64,000 nt of DNA from Pseudorhodobacter antarcticus (GTDB lineage Bacteria > Pseudomonadota > Alphaproteobacteria > Rhodobacterales > Rhodobacteraceae): the NCBI GenBank assembly GCA_945862465.1, contig CAMAYO010000001.1, forward strand, positions 1 to 64,000, in the 5' to 3' direction. Below, piece after piece: positions 1-9,619 of the stretch (its first letter is position 1; each line of letters starts with the position of its first letter). The position numbers and the translations under genes are program-made. The notes under the pieces were generated by a model that did not search any database, was not told the DNA's origin, and saw only the letters and a program-made list of their open reading frames with translations.

Positions 1-909
1 CGCCAAGGCTTCGACTTGCGCTGTCAGGTCCAGCCCCTTTTCAACCGCCACCTGCGTCATAATGGCGATCCAATGGCCGGGCGGGGTGTAAGACAGCATG
101 GCATCATCCGACCAAAACCGCGCGATTTGCTTTTGTTCGTCGGTTAGGGACCCGCTGGTTGTGTAAACCTCCATCGCCTCGGCGTAGAACGTCGAGGCTG
201 GGTCTTCGGAATAGTCTGTCGGCGGGGGCAGGGTGCAGGTATCGCCTGCGGGCATGGCAAAGGGGCGGTTCTTGCCCCACGCGGGCAGCAAAGGTGCTTG
301 TTGCAGCACGATTTTTGAGGTCGGCACCCAATGCCCCGGCGCGGGGTTCAGGGCGTAGGTGGCAGGGAAACCCATGTTGTCGATGACTGCGCCGCCGTCA
401 CTGCGGGCCCAGTCCAAAATCGCCGCTGCCAAGGTCGCCCCGTAAGAGCGGCTGGCGGCCACAACATCCGCCGCTATGCCCGCTGCGGCCTGTTCGGCCA
501 AACGCGCGCTTAAGGTTTGGATGGCATGCTGGCCTGTTGGGCCGGTGTTGGAGAAAAGGTCGCGGATCAACCCTTCCATCACCGCGGTCAAAATCACCGC
601 CGTATCGTAGGCTGTGCCCGCAGATCGCGCGGGCAGGGCGGTCAGCCCGTTCAACTGGCCGACCAAACTGCGCAAACTGGCGTCGCCACTGGCAAGGGCT
701 TCAAACGCCGCCACGCCCATATAGGCCAGCGTGCGGCTGGCTACGGGCGGCGTATAGGTTGGCGTATGGCGCACCAGTTCCAGCGCCAAGCGATACCACA
801 TGGCCAGCACGTCGACGGCAACCGCCTCGCGGCTATCGCCCGCAGCGCGTGCCGTGCCTCCAAGCAGTGCCAAAGCGACACCTGCCGTCAAAAACGCGCG
901 CCGTTGCAT
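1..909 (-). CDS. Vanadium-dependent haloperoxidase / PAP2-like exported protein (C-terminus beyond window)
   Basis: The reading frame is open for 303 codons from an ATG at 909 to the left edge, so the C-terminal part is missing. It begins MQRRAFLTAG, a twin-arginine (RRxFL) signal ending near ARA-AG, so export by the Tat system as a folded protein is likely. Segments such as RTLAYMGVAAFEA, NPAPGHWVPT and the helix with ARFWSD followed by PPGHW resemble the N-terminal helical half of bacterial vanadium haloperoxidase-related proteins of the PAP2 superfamily. The vanadate or phosphate-binding residues lie in the C-terminal half, which is not in the window, so haloperoxidase and phosphatase activities cannot be told apart here. 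It is followed downstream of the window edge by unknown sequence and stands alone beside xylA. Confidence 0.7.
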   Translation of the reverse strand, partial: MQRRAFLTAGVALALLGGTARAAGDSREAVAVDVLAMWYRLALELVRHTPTYTPPVASRTLAYMGVAAFEALASGDASLRSLVGQLNGLTALPARSAGTAYDTAVILTAVMEGLIRDLFSNTGPTGQHAIQTLSARLAEQAAAGIAADVVAASRSYGATLAAAILDWARSDGGAVIDNMGFPATYALNPAPGHWVPTSKIVLQQAPLLPAWGKNRPFAMPAGDTCTLPPPTDYSEDPASTFYAEAMEVYTTSGSLTDEQKQIARFWSDDAMLSYTPPGHWIAIMTQVAVEKGLDLTAQVEALA

Positions 910-1000
910 AACCGCACCCCCCATTTGCCCTTTGCCCCAATATTCCGGTGCCCGGGGCTGGCCCCGGTCCTGCTGCATCAGCCCGCGCGCTTGTGTTAGA

Positions 1001-2302
1001 TCAAACGAAGCGGTTCCACAGGTTTTCCAACCGCTCTTGGCGGCCAGATTTGGGCTGCGGTTCCAGCCCTTCGGCGGTGACGCGCGCGGCGGCTTCTGCC
1101 AAACCACCTTTCAGCATGGCCTGCGCTTTTGGGGTAGACCACCCCGCGTAGCGTTCGGTACGCGCTTTTTCCAAGCCGCCATCTTCCAGCAAAGCCGCAG
1201 CAGCCTTCAAAGCCCGCGCACAGGTATCCATTCCGCCCACGTGGCCCAGAATAAGATCTTCAGCATCAAGGCTTTGACGGCGGATCTTCGCGTCAAAGTT
1301 GGTGCCACCCGTGTGCAAGCCGCCGCCTTTCAGGATCTCGTAATAGGCCAGCGCCATTTCGGGCGTGTTGTTGGGGAATTGGTCGGTGTCCCAGCCCGAT
1401 TGGTAATCGTTGCGGTTCATGTCGATCGAGCCCAAAATGCCCAATGACACCGCCAGCGCCAGTTCATGTTCAAACGAATGGCCCGCCAAGATCGCGTGGC
1501 CCTGTTCGATGTTCACCTTGACCTCTTTTTCCAAGCCAAACTGCACCAAGAAGCCATACACCGTGGCGACATCGTAGTCATACTGGTGCTTTGAGGGTTC
1601 TTGCGGTTTAGGCTCGATCAGGATCGTGCCTTTAAAGCCGATCTTGTGCTTGTATTCCACCACCTGTTGCAAGAAGCGTCCTGCGTGTTCGCGCTCGGCC
1701 TTAAGGTCGGTGTTGAGCAGCGTCTCATAGCCCTCGCGCCCGCCCCACAGCACATAATTCGCCCCGCCCAGCTTGTGGGTGGCATCCAGATTGGCTTTCA
1801 CCATGGCCGCCGCATAGGCGTAAACGTCAGGATCGGGGTTGGTGGCAGCACCGCTCATCCAGCGGCGGTTCGAGAACATATTGGCCGTGCCCCAAAGCAG
1901 TTTGGTCTTATGGGTCGCCTGTTTCTCGGCCAGATAGTCGACAATGGCTTCAAGGTTGCGGTTGCTTTCGGCAAAGGTGGCACCTTCGGGGCGCACATCG
2001 GCATCGTGGAAGCAGTAGAAGGGCACGCCCAAGATATCAAACATCTCAAAGGCGGCGTCGGCTTTCAGCTTGGCCAGTTCCATCGTCTCGCCAAACCATG
2101 GGCGCAGCAGGGTTTGGCCGCCAAAGGGGTCGTGGCCATGATAGGCAAAGGAATGCCAGTAGGCCACGGCAAAGCGCAGATGATCTTCCATCCGCTTGCC
2201 CATGACCACTTCGTCAGGGTTGTAGTGGCGAAAGGCGAATTCGTTGGTTGACGCGGGGCCTTCGTACTTTATGGCCGGGATATCTTTGAAAAAGTCAGTC
2301 AT
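1001..2302 (-). CDS. xylA: Xylose isomerase
   Basis: This cytoplasmic enzyme interconverts D-xylose and D-xylulose, the first step of the isomerase pathway. The 433-residue product is of normal length for the type II family. Visible active-site segments include HDADVRPEG (catalytic His), [24 protein letters not shown] (metal-binding Glu and substrate-contacting Lys), [12 protein letters not shown] and the metal-binding stretch [19 protein letters not shown]. The ATG at 2302 follows a GAGG; the upstream in-frame start at 2314 would only add MRAA. It is the last gene of the xylFHGBA run, 24 bases after xylB, and is presumably co-transcribed and controlled by the divergent ROK repressor. Confidence 0.97.
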   Translation of the reverse strand: MTDFFKDIPAIKYEGPASTNEFAFRHYNPDEVVMGKRMEDHLRFAVAYWHSFAYHGHDPFGGQTLLRPWFGETMELAKLKADAAFEMFDILGVPFYCFHDADVRPEGATFAESNRNLEAIVDYLAEKQATHKTKLLWGTANMFSNRRWMSGAATNPDPDVYAYAAAMVKANLDATHKLGGANYVLWGGREGYETLLNTDLKAEREHAGRFLQQVVEYKHKIGFKGTILIEPKPQEPSKHQYDYDVATVYGFLVQFGLEKEVKVNIEQGHAILAGHSFEHELALAVSLGILGSIDMNRNDYQSGWDTDQFPNNTPEMALAYYEILKGGGLHTGGTNFDAKIRRQSLDAEDLILGHVGGMDTCARALKAAAALLEDGGLEKARTERYAGWSTPKAQAMLKGGLAEAAARVTAEGLEPQPKSGRQERLENLWNRFV

Positions 2303-2326
2303 GGCGGCCCTCATTTTTACGTTGTC

Positions 2327-3766
2327 TCAGTGTGACAGTTTCTGGATCGCCGCTGCAGCGGCGCGGTAGCGGGCGTGACCGGCATCATAGGCGGCGGTCA
2401 GTTTAGAATCGGGGTCAATCGTGCGGGCAATCGGGGGCATTGTGGCAATCTCGGCCCCTGCACCCGTCGCGGCCATCATCCCCAAACGCGCTGCCCCCAA
2501 TGCGCCGCCAAAGTCACCCGCAGCGGGCACCAGAACGGGGCAATCAAGGGCTGTAGCAATGGCTTTGAGCCAATAATCCGATTTGGCCCCGCCGCCCACG
2601 GCAAGCAGGCTTTCCAGCTTGGTTCCGGTCGCAGCCAGCGCATCGCGGCTGTCGCGGAAGGCGAACGTCACACCTTCCAGCACGGCGCGTGTGCCTGCGG
2701 CGCGGTCGGTTTGATGCTCCAGCCCCAAGAAAGCCCCGCGAATGGCGGCATCGTTCAAAGGCGTGCGCTCTCCGCCGAGATAGGGCAGGAACAGCGCTTT
2801 GCCCGGGGATTGCAGCGCGCCCAGTTCCCCCGTCAGGGTGCCCGCCGATTGCCCCACCAACCCTGCATACCAGTTCAGCGCATCGGTTGCCGCCAGCACA
2901 ACACCCATCTGGTGCCATGTGTTGGGCAAAGCGTGGCAGAATGTATGCACAGCGGTCGCAGGATCAGGCTGATAACCATTATTGGCCGCAAACAGCACGC
3001 CCGAGGTGCCAAGGCTGACAAAGGCTTGTCCCGCTTTGACCACACCAACCCCCACACCCGCGGCCGCGTTGTCACCCCCGCCCCCTGCCACAACCACGCC
3101 GGCGGGCAGGCTCCAGCGGCTGGCGAGTTCGCTGCGCAGTTGGCCTGACACGGCTGATCCCTCGACCAGTCGCGGCATCTGCGCCCGTGTGAGGCCGGTG
3201 GCAGACAGCAAATCCTCTGACCAATCGCGCCGGCCAGTGTCAAACCACGCCGTGCCAGCGGCATCCGACATCTCGCCCACATGATCACCCGTCAGCCACA
3301 GGCGAAGGTAATCCTTGGGCAGCAAAACTTTGGCAACCTTGGCCCAAAGCGCGGGTTCATGCTTTTGCACCCAAGCCAGTTTGGGCGCTGTAAATCCTGG
3401 AAAGACGATATTGCCCGTCACACGGCGAAAGAGCGGGTCGCCGTCCATCTCTGCGGCTTCCACATGGCTGCGCGTGTCGTTCCACAAAATGCAGGGCCGC
3501 AACACGTCGTCTGCCGCGTCCAGCAGAGTGGCGCCATGCATATGCCCCGACAGGCCAATGCCACGCACAGCCCCCAAGCCATGGGCCGAGAGCTTGTCCA
3601 ACACAGCCTCGGCGGCGGTGATCCAGCTGTCGGGGGATTGCTCGCTCCAGCCGTCATGGGGGCGTTGGACGGTCAGGGGGGCCGTGGCCTCGGCCAAGAC
3701 CTTCTGATCGGCGTCGATCAAAATGCCCTTTAAGCCCGAGGTTCCAAGATCAAGACCGATGTACAT
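2327..3766 (-). CDS. xylB: Xylulokinase
   Basis: This FGGY-family kinase phosphorylates D-xylulose to xylulose 5-phosphate, feeding the pentose phosphate pathway. The 479-residue product shows the N-terminal phosphate-binding segment [15 protein letters not shown], the substrate-site stretch LSGHMHGATLLD with WNDTRS, and the second-lobe motifs VVAGGGGDNAAAGVG and LLAVGGGAKSDYWLK. Its ATG overlaps the xylG stop codon (TAATG), which points to translational coupling. Its place between the transporter ATPase and xylA supports D-xylulose as substrate. Confidence 0.95.
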   Translation of the reverse strand: MYIGLDLGTSGLKGILIDADQKVLAEATAPLTVQRPHDGWSEQSPDSWITAAEAVLDKLSAHGLGAVRGIGLSGHMHGATLLDAADDVLRPCILWNDTRSHVEAAEMDGDPLFRRVTGNIVFPGFTAPKLAWVQKHEPALWAKVAKVLLPKDYLRLWLTGDHVGEMSDAAGTAWFDTGRRDWSEDLLSATGLTRAQMPRLVEGSAVSGQLRSELASRWSLPAGVVVAGGGGDNAAAGVGVGVVKAGQAFVSLGTSGVLFAANNGYQPDPATAVHTFCHALPNTWHQMGVVLAATDALNWYAGLVGQSAGTLTGELGALQSPGKALFLPYLGGERTPLNDAAIRGAFLGLEHQTDRAAGTRAVLEGVTFAFRDSRDALAATGTKLESLLAVGGGAKSDYWLKAIATALDCPVLVPAAGDFGGALGAARLGMMAATGAGAEIATMPPIARTIDPDSKLTAAYDAGHARYRAAAAAIQKLSH

Positions 3767-4527
3767 TACGCAGCCTTTGCGGGTTTCTTTCCAAGAATGA
3801 TCATGGACAGGATGTCTTCATCTGTCACCTGGTTCACATCCACTGTGCCAACCAACTGCCCGTTCTTCATCACCGAAGCGCGGTCACACAGTTTCATCAC
3901 ATTGTGGATGTCATGTTCAATCAGGAAAATACCCAAGCCTTGCGCTTTCAGTTCTTGGATCAGTTCGGCCACCATTTGGGTTTCTTGCGGGCCAAGGGCG
4001 GCGGTGGGTTCGTCCATGATCAGGATCTTGGCGTTGAAATAGACCGCGCGGGCGATGGCTACGGATTGGCGCTGACCGCCCGACAAGGCGCTGACCGGCA
4101 CGTTGAACTTGCGAAAGTTCGGGTTCAGGCGGGCCATGATCTTGCGGGTCTCGGCCTCCATCTTGCTGTCATCCAGAAAGCCGCCGGGGCCAACCAGTTC
4201 ACGGCCCAAAAACAGGTTCGAGGCGGCGTTCAGGTTGTCGGCAAGGGCCAGTGTTTGATAGATCGTCTCGATGTTCTGGGCGCGCGCATCGCGGGGGTTG
4301 TTGATATCAACCTCGGCGCCGTTGATCAAAATCTGCCCGGCATCGGCCTTGTAAGCCCCCGACAGGCATTTGATCAGCGTCGATTTCCCAGCCCCGTTGT
4401 GGCCCAAAAGCCCCACGACTTCGCCCGGATACAGGTCAACCGTGACATGGTCGACCGCTTTGATCCCGCCGAACGAGATCGACATATCCCGCAGTTCGAC
4501 CAAGGGAGTTCCTGTTCTTGTCACCAT
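3766..4527 (-). CDS. xylG: Xylose ABC transporter, ATP-binding protein (single ABC domain)
   Basis: This cytoplasmic ATPase drives sugar import with the XylH permease. Walker [10 protein letters not shown], signature LSGGQRQ, Walker [12 protein letters not shown] and the switch His (LIEHD) are all visible. At about 253 residues it has one ATPase domain, whereas the E. coli XylG/RbsA type has two in tandem, so the working transporter would need a homodimer. I chose the ATG at 4527, preceded by AGGGGG; a GTG at 4545 would add six residues and overlap the end of xylH. The 1-base TAATG overlap with xylB makes it part of the same operon. Confidence 0.92.
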   Translation of the reverse strand: MVTRTGTPLVELRDMSISFGGIKAVDHVTVDLYPGEVVGLLGHNGAGKSTLIKCLSGAYKADAGQILINGAEVDINNPRDARAQNIETIYQTLALADNLNAASNLFLGRELVGPGGFLDDSKMEAETRKIMARLNPNFRKFNVPVSALSGGQRQSVAIARAVYFNAKILIMDEPTAALGPQETQMVAELIQELKAQGLGIFLIEHDIHNVMKLCDRASVMKNGQLVGTVDVNQVTDEDILSMIILGKKPAKAA

Positions 4528-4541
4528 GATCTTGGCCCCCC

Positions 4542-5897
4542 TCACTTAATCCGCTTGCGATAAACGATGTCCAGCCAAACGGCCAAGACCAAGGCTATGC
4601 CGATCACGATGCGCTGGTAAGAGCCATCGCCAAAGCCGATCAGCACCATGCCGGTCTGCAACGAGGTCAGGATCAGCGCGCCTATGATAGCCCCGTAAAC
4701 CGTGCCCACCCCACCAGCAAGCGATGTTCCCCCCACCACAGCGGCGGCAATCACATACAATTCGTCAAGGTTGCCCATGGCGTTGGTGGCGCTGTTTTGG
4801 CGGGCAGAGCCGATCACAGCCGCAATCCCTGCTAGTGCCCCCATCAGGGTAAAGATTTTGACCGTCATGGTGCGGGTGTTGATGCCCGACAGGGCCGCCG
4901 CTTCGGGATTGCCGCCGATGGCAAACACATAGCGGCCAAAGCGCGTGCGGGTCATCAGCACGGTCATAAAGATCGCAACCACGATCAAGATCAGCACCGG
5001 ATAGGCATAGCCGTGCCCAAACTCTGCTCCGTCAGGCACGGGCAGGCCCAGTTGATCGTAGTATTTCTTGATGTTGCCCTTGGGCCAGATGTAGGAATTC
5101 ACGATCGCCGTCGCACCAAGGATAATGGCGCAGATTAGCCCGCCCATGAACCATTCGGCCCAGACTGGGCGCTGTTGAAAGCCGTGCAATGTGCGAGCCT
5201 TGCGGCCTCGGACGACGCCCCAAACCACCGCCACAACGGCGATGGCCGCAAAGATCCAGCTGCCGGTGCGGCCCAAGGCCCCAAAAGACCCGCCGCCGAT
5301 CAGCGCGAATGTGTCGTCCATCGGGGCGATGGTTTTGCCGCCCGCAACCAAAAATGCAGCGCCCCGCCAGACGAGCAAGCCGCCCAAAGTGACGATGAAA
5401 GAGGGGATGTTCAGATAGGCAATCATGCTGCCCTGCAGGGCCCCGATCAGCGCACCCATAACGATCCCGAAGATCACCGTGACAACCCAGATCGCTGGAT
5501 GGCCAAGCCCAAGGGCGGGCGTTAGGAAATCCACCTGCAACAGCCCCATATACATCCCCACCATGCCCATGATCGAGCCGACGGATAGGTCGATGTTGCG
5601 GGTGATGATGACCAGCACCATGCCCGTGGCCATGATGCCGATATAGGCCGTCTGAACGCTAAGGTTCCACAGGTTGCGCGGGGTCAAAAAGCCGTTCGCG
5701 TCAGCTTGCGCGGCCCCCAGCAGCATGCTTGGGCGGCCAAGGATCAAGGTCGAATAGGCCTCAAACGCCACCCAGATCAAGACCAAAGCGCCGACCATGC
5801 CCAACAGGCGGGGGTCGATTTCGGTGGCACGCAAAAACCGGCCAAAGCCGCTGTCGGGTGCAGATTGGGTCGCGGGGGAATGGGATGTGTTGCTCAT
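4542..5897 (-). CDS. xylH: Xylose ABC transporter, permease
   Basis: This inner-membrane permease belongs to the branched-chain amino acid/ribose (CUT2) type. The roughly 451-residue product has many hydrophobic helices; recognisable segments include [55 protein letters not shown] and [21 protein letters not shown]. These are typical of XylH rather than RbsC because of the long insert between helices. The ATG at 5897 (MSNTSHSP) is preferred over a frame extension to 5969, which carries no plausible membrane or soluble domain. The gene lies between the solute-binding protein gene and xylG; a stable hairpin separates it from xylF. Confidence 0.94.
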   Translation of the reverse strand: MSNTSHSPATQSAPDSGFGRFLRATEIDPRLLGMVGALVLIWVAFEAYSTLILGRPSMLLGAAQADANGFLTPRNLWNLSVQTAYIGIMATGMVLVIITRNIDLSVGSIMGMVGMYMGLLQVDFLTPALGLGHPAIWVVTVIFGIVMGALIGALQGSMIAYLNIPSFIVTLGGLLVWRGAAFLVAGGKTIAPMDDTFALIGGGSFGALGRTGSWIFAAIAVVAVVWGVVRGRKARTLHGFQQRPVWAEWFMGGLICAIILGATAIVNSYIWPKGNIKKYYDQLGLPVPDGAEFGHGYAYPVLILIVVAIFMTVLMTRTRFGRYVFAIGGNPEAAALSGINTRTMTVKIFTLMGALAGIAAVIGSARQNSATNAMGNLDELYVIAAAVVGGTSLAGGVGTVYGAIIGALILTSLQTGMVLIGFGDGSYQRIVIGIALVLAVWLDIVYRKRIK

Positions 5898-6000
5898 GTC
5901 CTCGTCCAGCCAGAGAGGGGGTATAGGCCCGCAGCGGCACGTGGCCCAAGCGGTGTTTTGCAGCGCCATGAACTGGCGCGTCGTGCCACCCGTTATTCAC

Positions 6001-6040
6001 AAATGAAAACCGGCGCCGCCCTGATGCAAGGCGGCGCCGG
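6001..6040 (-). terminator. Intra-operon hairpin with T-rich tail between xylF and xylH
   Basis: On the minus strand an 11-bp perfect stem (CCGGCGCCGCC with GGCGGCGCCGG, positions 6010-6040, 9-base loop) is followed by GTTTTCATTT. It lies just after the xylF stop. It can act as a partial terminator or 3' stabiliser, so that the binding protein is made in excess over the permease, as in many periplasmic binding protein operons. Confidence 0.65.
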
Positions 6041-6054
6041 AAGTTTAGCTTAGA

Positions 6055-7080
6055 TCACTGGCAAGCCGCAACGTCGGGCAAAGCCCCTTCGCAAGCAGCT
6101 TCTTTCGAGATGTGACCGGCGTCAATCGCAAGGTTCAGCGTCTCTTTGGTGATCGGTGTCGGGTTCAGAAGGATCGCGTTCATTTCCACGCCCTTTTCGC
6201 CGCCCGAGAACTTGGAAGCGCCCGGGATCGCATCCAGCGCTGCCCCGTCAGCCAAAGCCGAGGCGATTTCGCCAGCGGCCTTGCCAAGGTCACGTGCGTT
6301 CTTCCAGACCGAAACGGTCTGAGTGCCACGTGCCACACGGTTGATCGCCGCCATGTCGCCGTCTTGGCCACCCAGCGGAACGTTCAGGCCCTGCGCTGCC
6401 AAAGCAGCCGCAGCACCGCCAGCCATGCCGTCGTTCTGGCTTAGAACGGCGTCAACAGCGTTGTTGTTGGCGGTCAGGATCTGTTCCATGTTCTTTTGCG
6501 CATTCTCGGGCTTCCAGCCGTCCGAGTTTGCTTCGCCAACGATCACGATGTCGCCCGAGGCAACAGCCGCGCCGATGACTTCTTCCATGCCTTGACGCAG
6601 GAAGCCAACGTTCGGGTCACCGGGGTCACCCTTGATGATGGCGTAGTTGCCCTTGGGGGCCACTGCAAAGACCGACTCTGCGATGATGCGGCCCACGCCG
6701 ACGTTGTCGAACGTCAGGTAGAAGGTGCGCGCGTCTTCGATCAGGCGGTCATAGCCTACGACCGGAATGCCTTCGGCAGCGGCTTTCTCGATAGCCGGTG
6801 CGATAGCGTCTTTGTCCCAAGCGTTGATGATCAAGGCGTCAACGCCCTGTGCGATCAGCGCGTCGATGTCGGACAATTGCTTTTCAGCCGAAGATTGCGC
6901 GTCAGCCGAGACATACTCGTTGCCAGCAGCTTCAATCGCAGCTTTCATTGCCGCTTCGTCGATCTTCCAACGCTCTTCTTGGAACTGAGCCCAAGACACG
7001 CCGATTTTTTTGCCTTCTGCATAAGCTGCAGTGGAAAGGCCGGTAGCTGCAATGATGGCAGCCAGAAGTACCTTACGCAT
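6055..7080 (-). CDS. xylF: D-xylose ABC transporter, periplasmic substrate-binding protein
   Basis: This periplasmic protein captures D-xylose and delivers it to XylGH. The 341-residue product starts with a clear signal peptide (MRKVLLAAIIAATGLSTAAYA, cut before EGKKIGV). The mature chain matches sugar-binding family 1: IGVSWAQFQEERWKID, VDALIINAWDKDAIAPA, IPVVGYDRLI, FDNVGVGR, LSQNDGMAGGAAAAL and PLGGQDGDMAAI. The ATG at 7080 is preceded by GGGAGGA with a 5-base spacer; in-frame sequence further upstream to 7299 is not signal-like and runs through the operator region. It is the first gene of the xyl operon. Confidence 0.95.
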   Translation of the reverse strand: MRKVLLAAIIAATGLSTAAYAEGKKIGVSWAQFQEERWKIDEAAMKAAIEAAGNEYVSADAQSSAEKQLSDIDALIAQGVDALIINAWDKDAIAPAIEKAAAEGIPVVGYDRLIEDARTFYLTFDNVGVGRIIAESVFAVAPKGNYAIIKGDPGDPNVGFLRQGMEEVIGAAVASGDIVIVGEANSDGWKPENAQKNMEQILTANNNAVDAVLSQNDGMAGGAAAALAAQGLNVPLGGQDGDMAAINRVARGTQTVSVWKNARDLGKAAGEIASALADGAALDAIPGASKFSGGEKGVEMNAILLNPTPITKETLNLAIDAGHISKEAACEGALPDVAACQ

Positions 7081-7219
7081 ATAAATCCTCCCAATGGATG
7101 CGGCCATGCGGTGGCCGTCCCTGCAGATTCGCGGGGATTTGCGGAAATTGCCCCTAATAAATTCAGTTGTCAAAATAAAAGTGATGCGGCAATCTGTGAT
7201 TGGCGATAAAAGTGGCGTT

Positions 7220-7244
7220 AAAATTGCTGCAATGCGGCAATTTT
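7220..7244. promoter_or_regulatory. Near-perfect 25-bp palindrome, probable ROK (XylR) operator
   Basis: Arms AAAATTGC and GCAATTTT flank a 9-base centre that is itself nearly symmetric; only one pair of positions and the central base break the symmetry. It sits in the 213-base divergent region between xylF and the ROK regulator gene, 50 bases upstream of the latter. The 10-mer ATGCGGCAAT inside it (7232-7241) recurs at 7184-7193, giving a possible second half-site closer to xylF. No clear -35/-10 pair could be assigned. Confidence 0.6.
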
Positions 7245-7293
7245 GGCGGGAAGCGGGATGATTTGAACGATCTTTCGTTCGGGGTGTGAAGAA

Positions 7294-8568
7294 ATGCACG
7301 AGGACTTGGTGGAGGTAGCGAGTGAGGGCCGCTTGGGCTGTGGCCCGCTGATCACCCCGTGGTCAGAGCAGATGCGCCCCTTGCGCCAACAGGTTTTTGA
7401 CAGAGTGCGCGCGCAGGGATTGGTGGCGCGGGTGCAAGTGGCCAAGGATTTAGGGGTTAGCCCTGCCACAGTGACCACGATCACCTCCGAGTTGATCGAA
7501 GCGGGCCTGATCGAAGAGGTCGCCGAACCGCGCGACGCCGACCACGGCCGCGGCAGGCCTGCTGTGGCCTTGGGCGTGCGGGGGGCGGCACATTTTGTGG
7601 TGGGCATGAAGTTGTCTGACCGCGAACACACCGCCGTGGTGGTGGATTTTGCCGGCAACAAGGTGGCGGATGACGCCATCGCTCGCGATCCAGGCCCTGC
7701 CTCGGTTGTCGAAATGCTGGATGCGGTGGAACATCTGCTTAACAGGGTCTGCGTCAAAGCTGGACTGACGCGCCGCGATCTGTCGGGGGTGGGGATCGGC
7801 TTGCCAGGATTTGTTGATCATGATCAAGGCCTTGTGCATTGGTCTTCGACTTTGGTGGAGCGGGTTGTTCCCATGGCCGCAGTGGCGCAAGCGCGGTTGG
7901 GCCTGCCCGTGTCGATCGACAATGACGCCAACTTGGTCGCCTTGGCCGAGCTGTGGTTTGGCGCTGGGCGCAGTTTGGCGGATTTTGCCGTGGTCACCAT
8001 TGAACACGGGGTGGGGATGGGTTTTGTGATGAACCACCGCATCTACCGCGGCGCGCAACGGCTGGGGATGGAACTAGGCCATATCAAGGTGGAGCTGGAC
8101 GGCGCGCTTTGCCGCTGCGGCCAGCGTGGGTGTCTTGAGGCCTATGTGGCAGACTATGCCCTTGCGCGAGAGGCCGTGACAGCGCTGAACCTGAACGCGA
8201 GCCAAAGCCTGTCGATGCCGGTCTTGCTGGAAAGCCTTTACGACCATGCCAAGGCGGGCAATGCCACAGCCCGCAGCATCTTTCGCAGGGCGGGGCGGTA
8301 TTTGGCGATGGGCTTGGCCAATGTGGTGAACCTGTTCGATCCGGCCCTGATCATCCTGTCAGGCGTGCGGATGCAGTATGATTACCTGTACGCCACCGAA
8401 ACCTTGGCCGAGATGCAGGACTTGGTGATCAACTCAGGCCGCCCGCGCTTGCCGATTGAAATTCACGCTTGGGGCGATCTGATGTGGGCGCATGGGGCCG
8501 CGGCTTTGGCGCTGTCAGCGGTGAGCGAAAAGGCCCTAACAGCGCAGCGCGAGATTGCGGCGCAGTAA
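7294..8568 (+). CDS. xylR: ROK-family transcriptional repressor of the xylose operon
   Basis: The 424-residue product has an N-terminal winged helix-turn-helix (VQVAKDLGVSPATVTTITSELIEAGLIEE, about residues 48-76) followed by a sugar kinase-like ROK domain. Visible ROK features are GVGIGLPGFVDHD, the sugar-site GMELGHIKVE and the zinc-binding CRCGQRGCLEAY. It is transcribed divergently from xylF across an almost perfect palindrome, which is the usual layout for a XylR repressor released by xylose. No strong ribosome site precedes the ATG at 7294; an alternative in-frame ATG lies at 7372, before RPLRQQVFD. Xylose as effector is inferred from context. Confidence 0.88.
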   Translation: MHEDLVEVASEGRLGCGPLITPWSEQMRPLRQQVFDRVRAQGLVARVQVAKDLGVSPATVTTITSELIEAGLIEEVAEPRDADHGRGRPAVALGVRGAAHFVVGMKLSDREHTAVVVDFAGNKVADDAIARDPGPASVVEMLDAVEHLLNRVCVKAGLTRRDLSGVGIGLPGFVDHDQGLVHWSSTLVERVVPMAAVAQARLGLPVSIDNDANLVALAELWFGAGRSLADFAVVTIEHGVGMGFVMNHRIYRGAQRLGMELGHIKVELDGALCRCGQRGCLEAYVADYALAREAVTALNLNASQSLSMPVLLESLYDHAKAGNATARSIFRRAGRYLAMGLANVVNLFDPALIILSGVRMQYDYLYATETLAEMQDLVINSGRPRLPIEIHAWGDLMWAHGAAALALSAVSEKALTAQREIAAQ

Positions 8569-8650
8569 GGGCCATTTTCTGTCCTTCAAGCAGGTGAAGG
8601 GTTTCACACCCGCTGCCCCCGCTACAGGCTTCGGCGCAGGGGCAATAACT

Positions 8651-9556
8651 TTAGCCCACCACAACCTGATAGCCCGCCGCAGCCATCACGCGGTGCAGCT
8701 CTTTATTGCCCTTGGTTGACCATTCCAGCGGCGGGGCTTTTTTCGGGTCTTGTTCAGCTTCCACCACGAACCAGCCTTCGTAGCCATAGCTCGCAAGGCG
8801 TTTCACGATGGCTTCGAAATCCAGCGATCCATCGCCCGGCACGGTGAAAGCACCTTTCACCACAGCGTCAAGGAAGCTTTCCTTGCTGCGGTCCAAAGCG
8901 TTGATCACCTCCATCCGCACGTCTTTGGTATGCACATGGGTGATGCGGGCGTGGTGATTGTCGATGGCGCGCAGCACATCGCCGCCGGCAAAGGCCAAGT
9001 GGCCCGCATCAAACAGCAAGGGTATGCCTGCACCTGAGTGCTTCATGAACAGATCAAGTTCGGCTTCGGTTTCAATCACCGCCGCCATGTGGTGATGATA
9101 AGACAGCGGCATTCCCTGTTCCGCGCACCATTCGCCAAACTTGGTCATGTTGCGCGCATAGGTTTTGATCTGCTCTTCATCCAGTTTCGGCTTGCTGGAC
9201 AAGGGTTTAGAACGGTCGCCTTGAACCGAGCGCGCCACTTCGCCGTAGACAATGCAGGGCGCTTTGGCGGCGATGAACAGGTCCATCTGGGCGCGGATGC
9301 GGTCTTTGTTTTCTTCCAGATCGCCTTCCAGCACGGTGCCAGAAAACCATCCACCACAGACCGAAATGCCGTATTTATTCAGGATCGGCCCCAGTTCCGC
9401 GATAGTCATCGGAAAGCGGCGTCCGGTTTCCATGCCCGTGTAACCGGCCTGAGACGCCTGTCGCAGGCATTCTTCAAGGCTAACATCGTCGGACAGTTCC
9501 ACCAGATCGTCGTTCCACCAGCAGATCGGGGAAATCCCCAGTTTGGCTTTCAGCAT
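8651..9556 (-). CDS. iolE: Myo-inosose-2 dehydratase
   Basis: IolE dehydrates 2-keto-myo-inositol (scyllo-inosose), the second step of myo-inositol catabolism. The 301-residue product is of family length and begins with the diagnostic GISPICWWNDDL, followed by AGYTGMETGRRFPM. TIM-barrel metal-site segments of the xylose isomerase-like superfamily are visible (YHHHMAAVIETEAELD, LLFDAGHLAFAGGD, THVHTKDVR, GWFVVEAEQDP). No other iol gene is in the window, so the rest of the pathway must be elsewhere. A GGAA-N6-TTCC site 67-80 bases upstream suggests control by an IolR repressor. The gene follows tldD on the same strand after 119 bases but probably has its own promoter. Confidence 0.9.
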   Translation of the reverse strand: MLKAKLGISPICWWNDDLVELSDDVSLEECLRQASQAGYTGMETGRRFPMTIAELGPILNKYGISVCGGWFSGTVLEGDLEENKDRIRAQMDLFIAAKAPCIVYGEVARSVQGDRSKPLSSKPKLDEEQIKTYARNMTKFGEWCAEQGMPLSYHHHMAAVIETEAELDLFMKHSGAGIPLLFDAGHLAFAGGDVLRAIDNHHARITHVHTKDVRMEVINALDRSKESFLDAVVKGAFTVPGDGSLDFEAIVKRLASYGYEGWFVVEAEQDPKKAPPLEWSTKGNKELHRVMAAAGYQVVVG

Positions 9557-9619
9557 CGCATCACCTTTGGGTTTGGCTTTGGATTTTGACTAGCCAATCT
9601 GCCCCCTTTGGGCAAGGGG

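Noticed and set aside
1601..2251. 216-codon open frame on the plus strand inside xylA
   Set aside because: It is the shadow of the xylose isomerase codons on the opposite strand; the protein has no family features and xylA is certain.
7081..7160. Standard sigma-70 promoter for xylF
   Set aside because: A TTGACA on the minus strand has no acceptable -10 at the right distance, so I did not call it.
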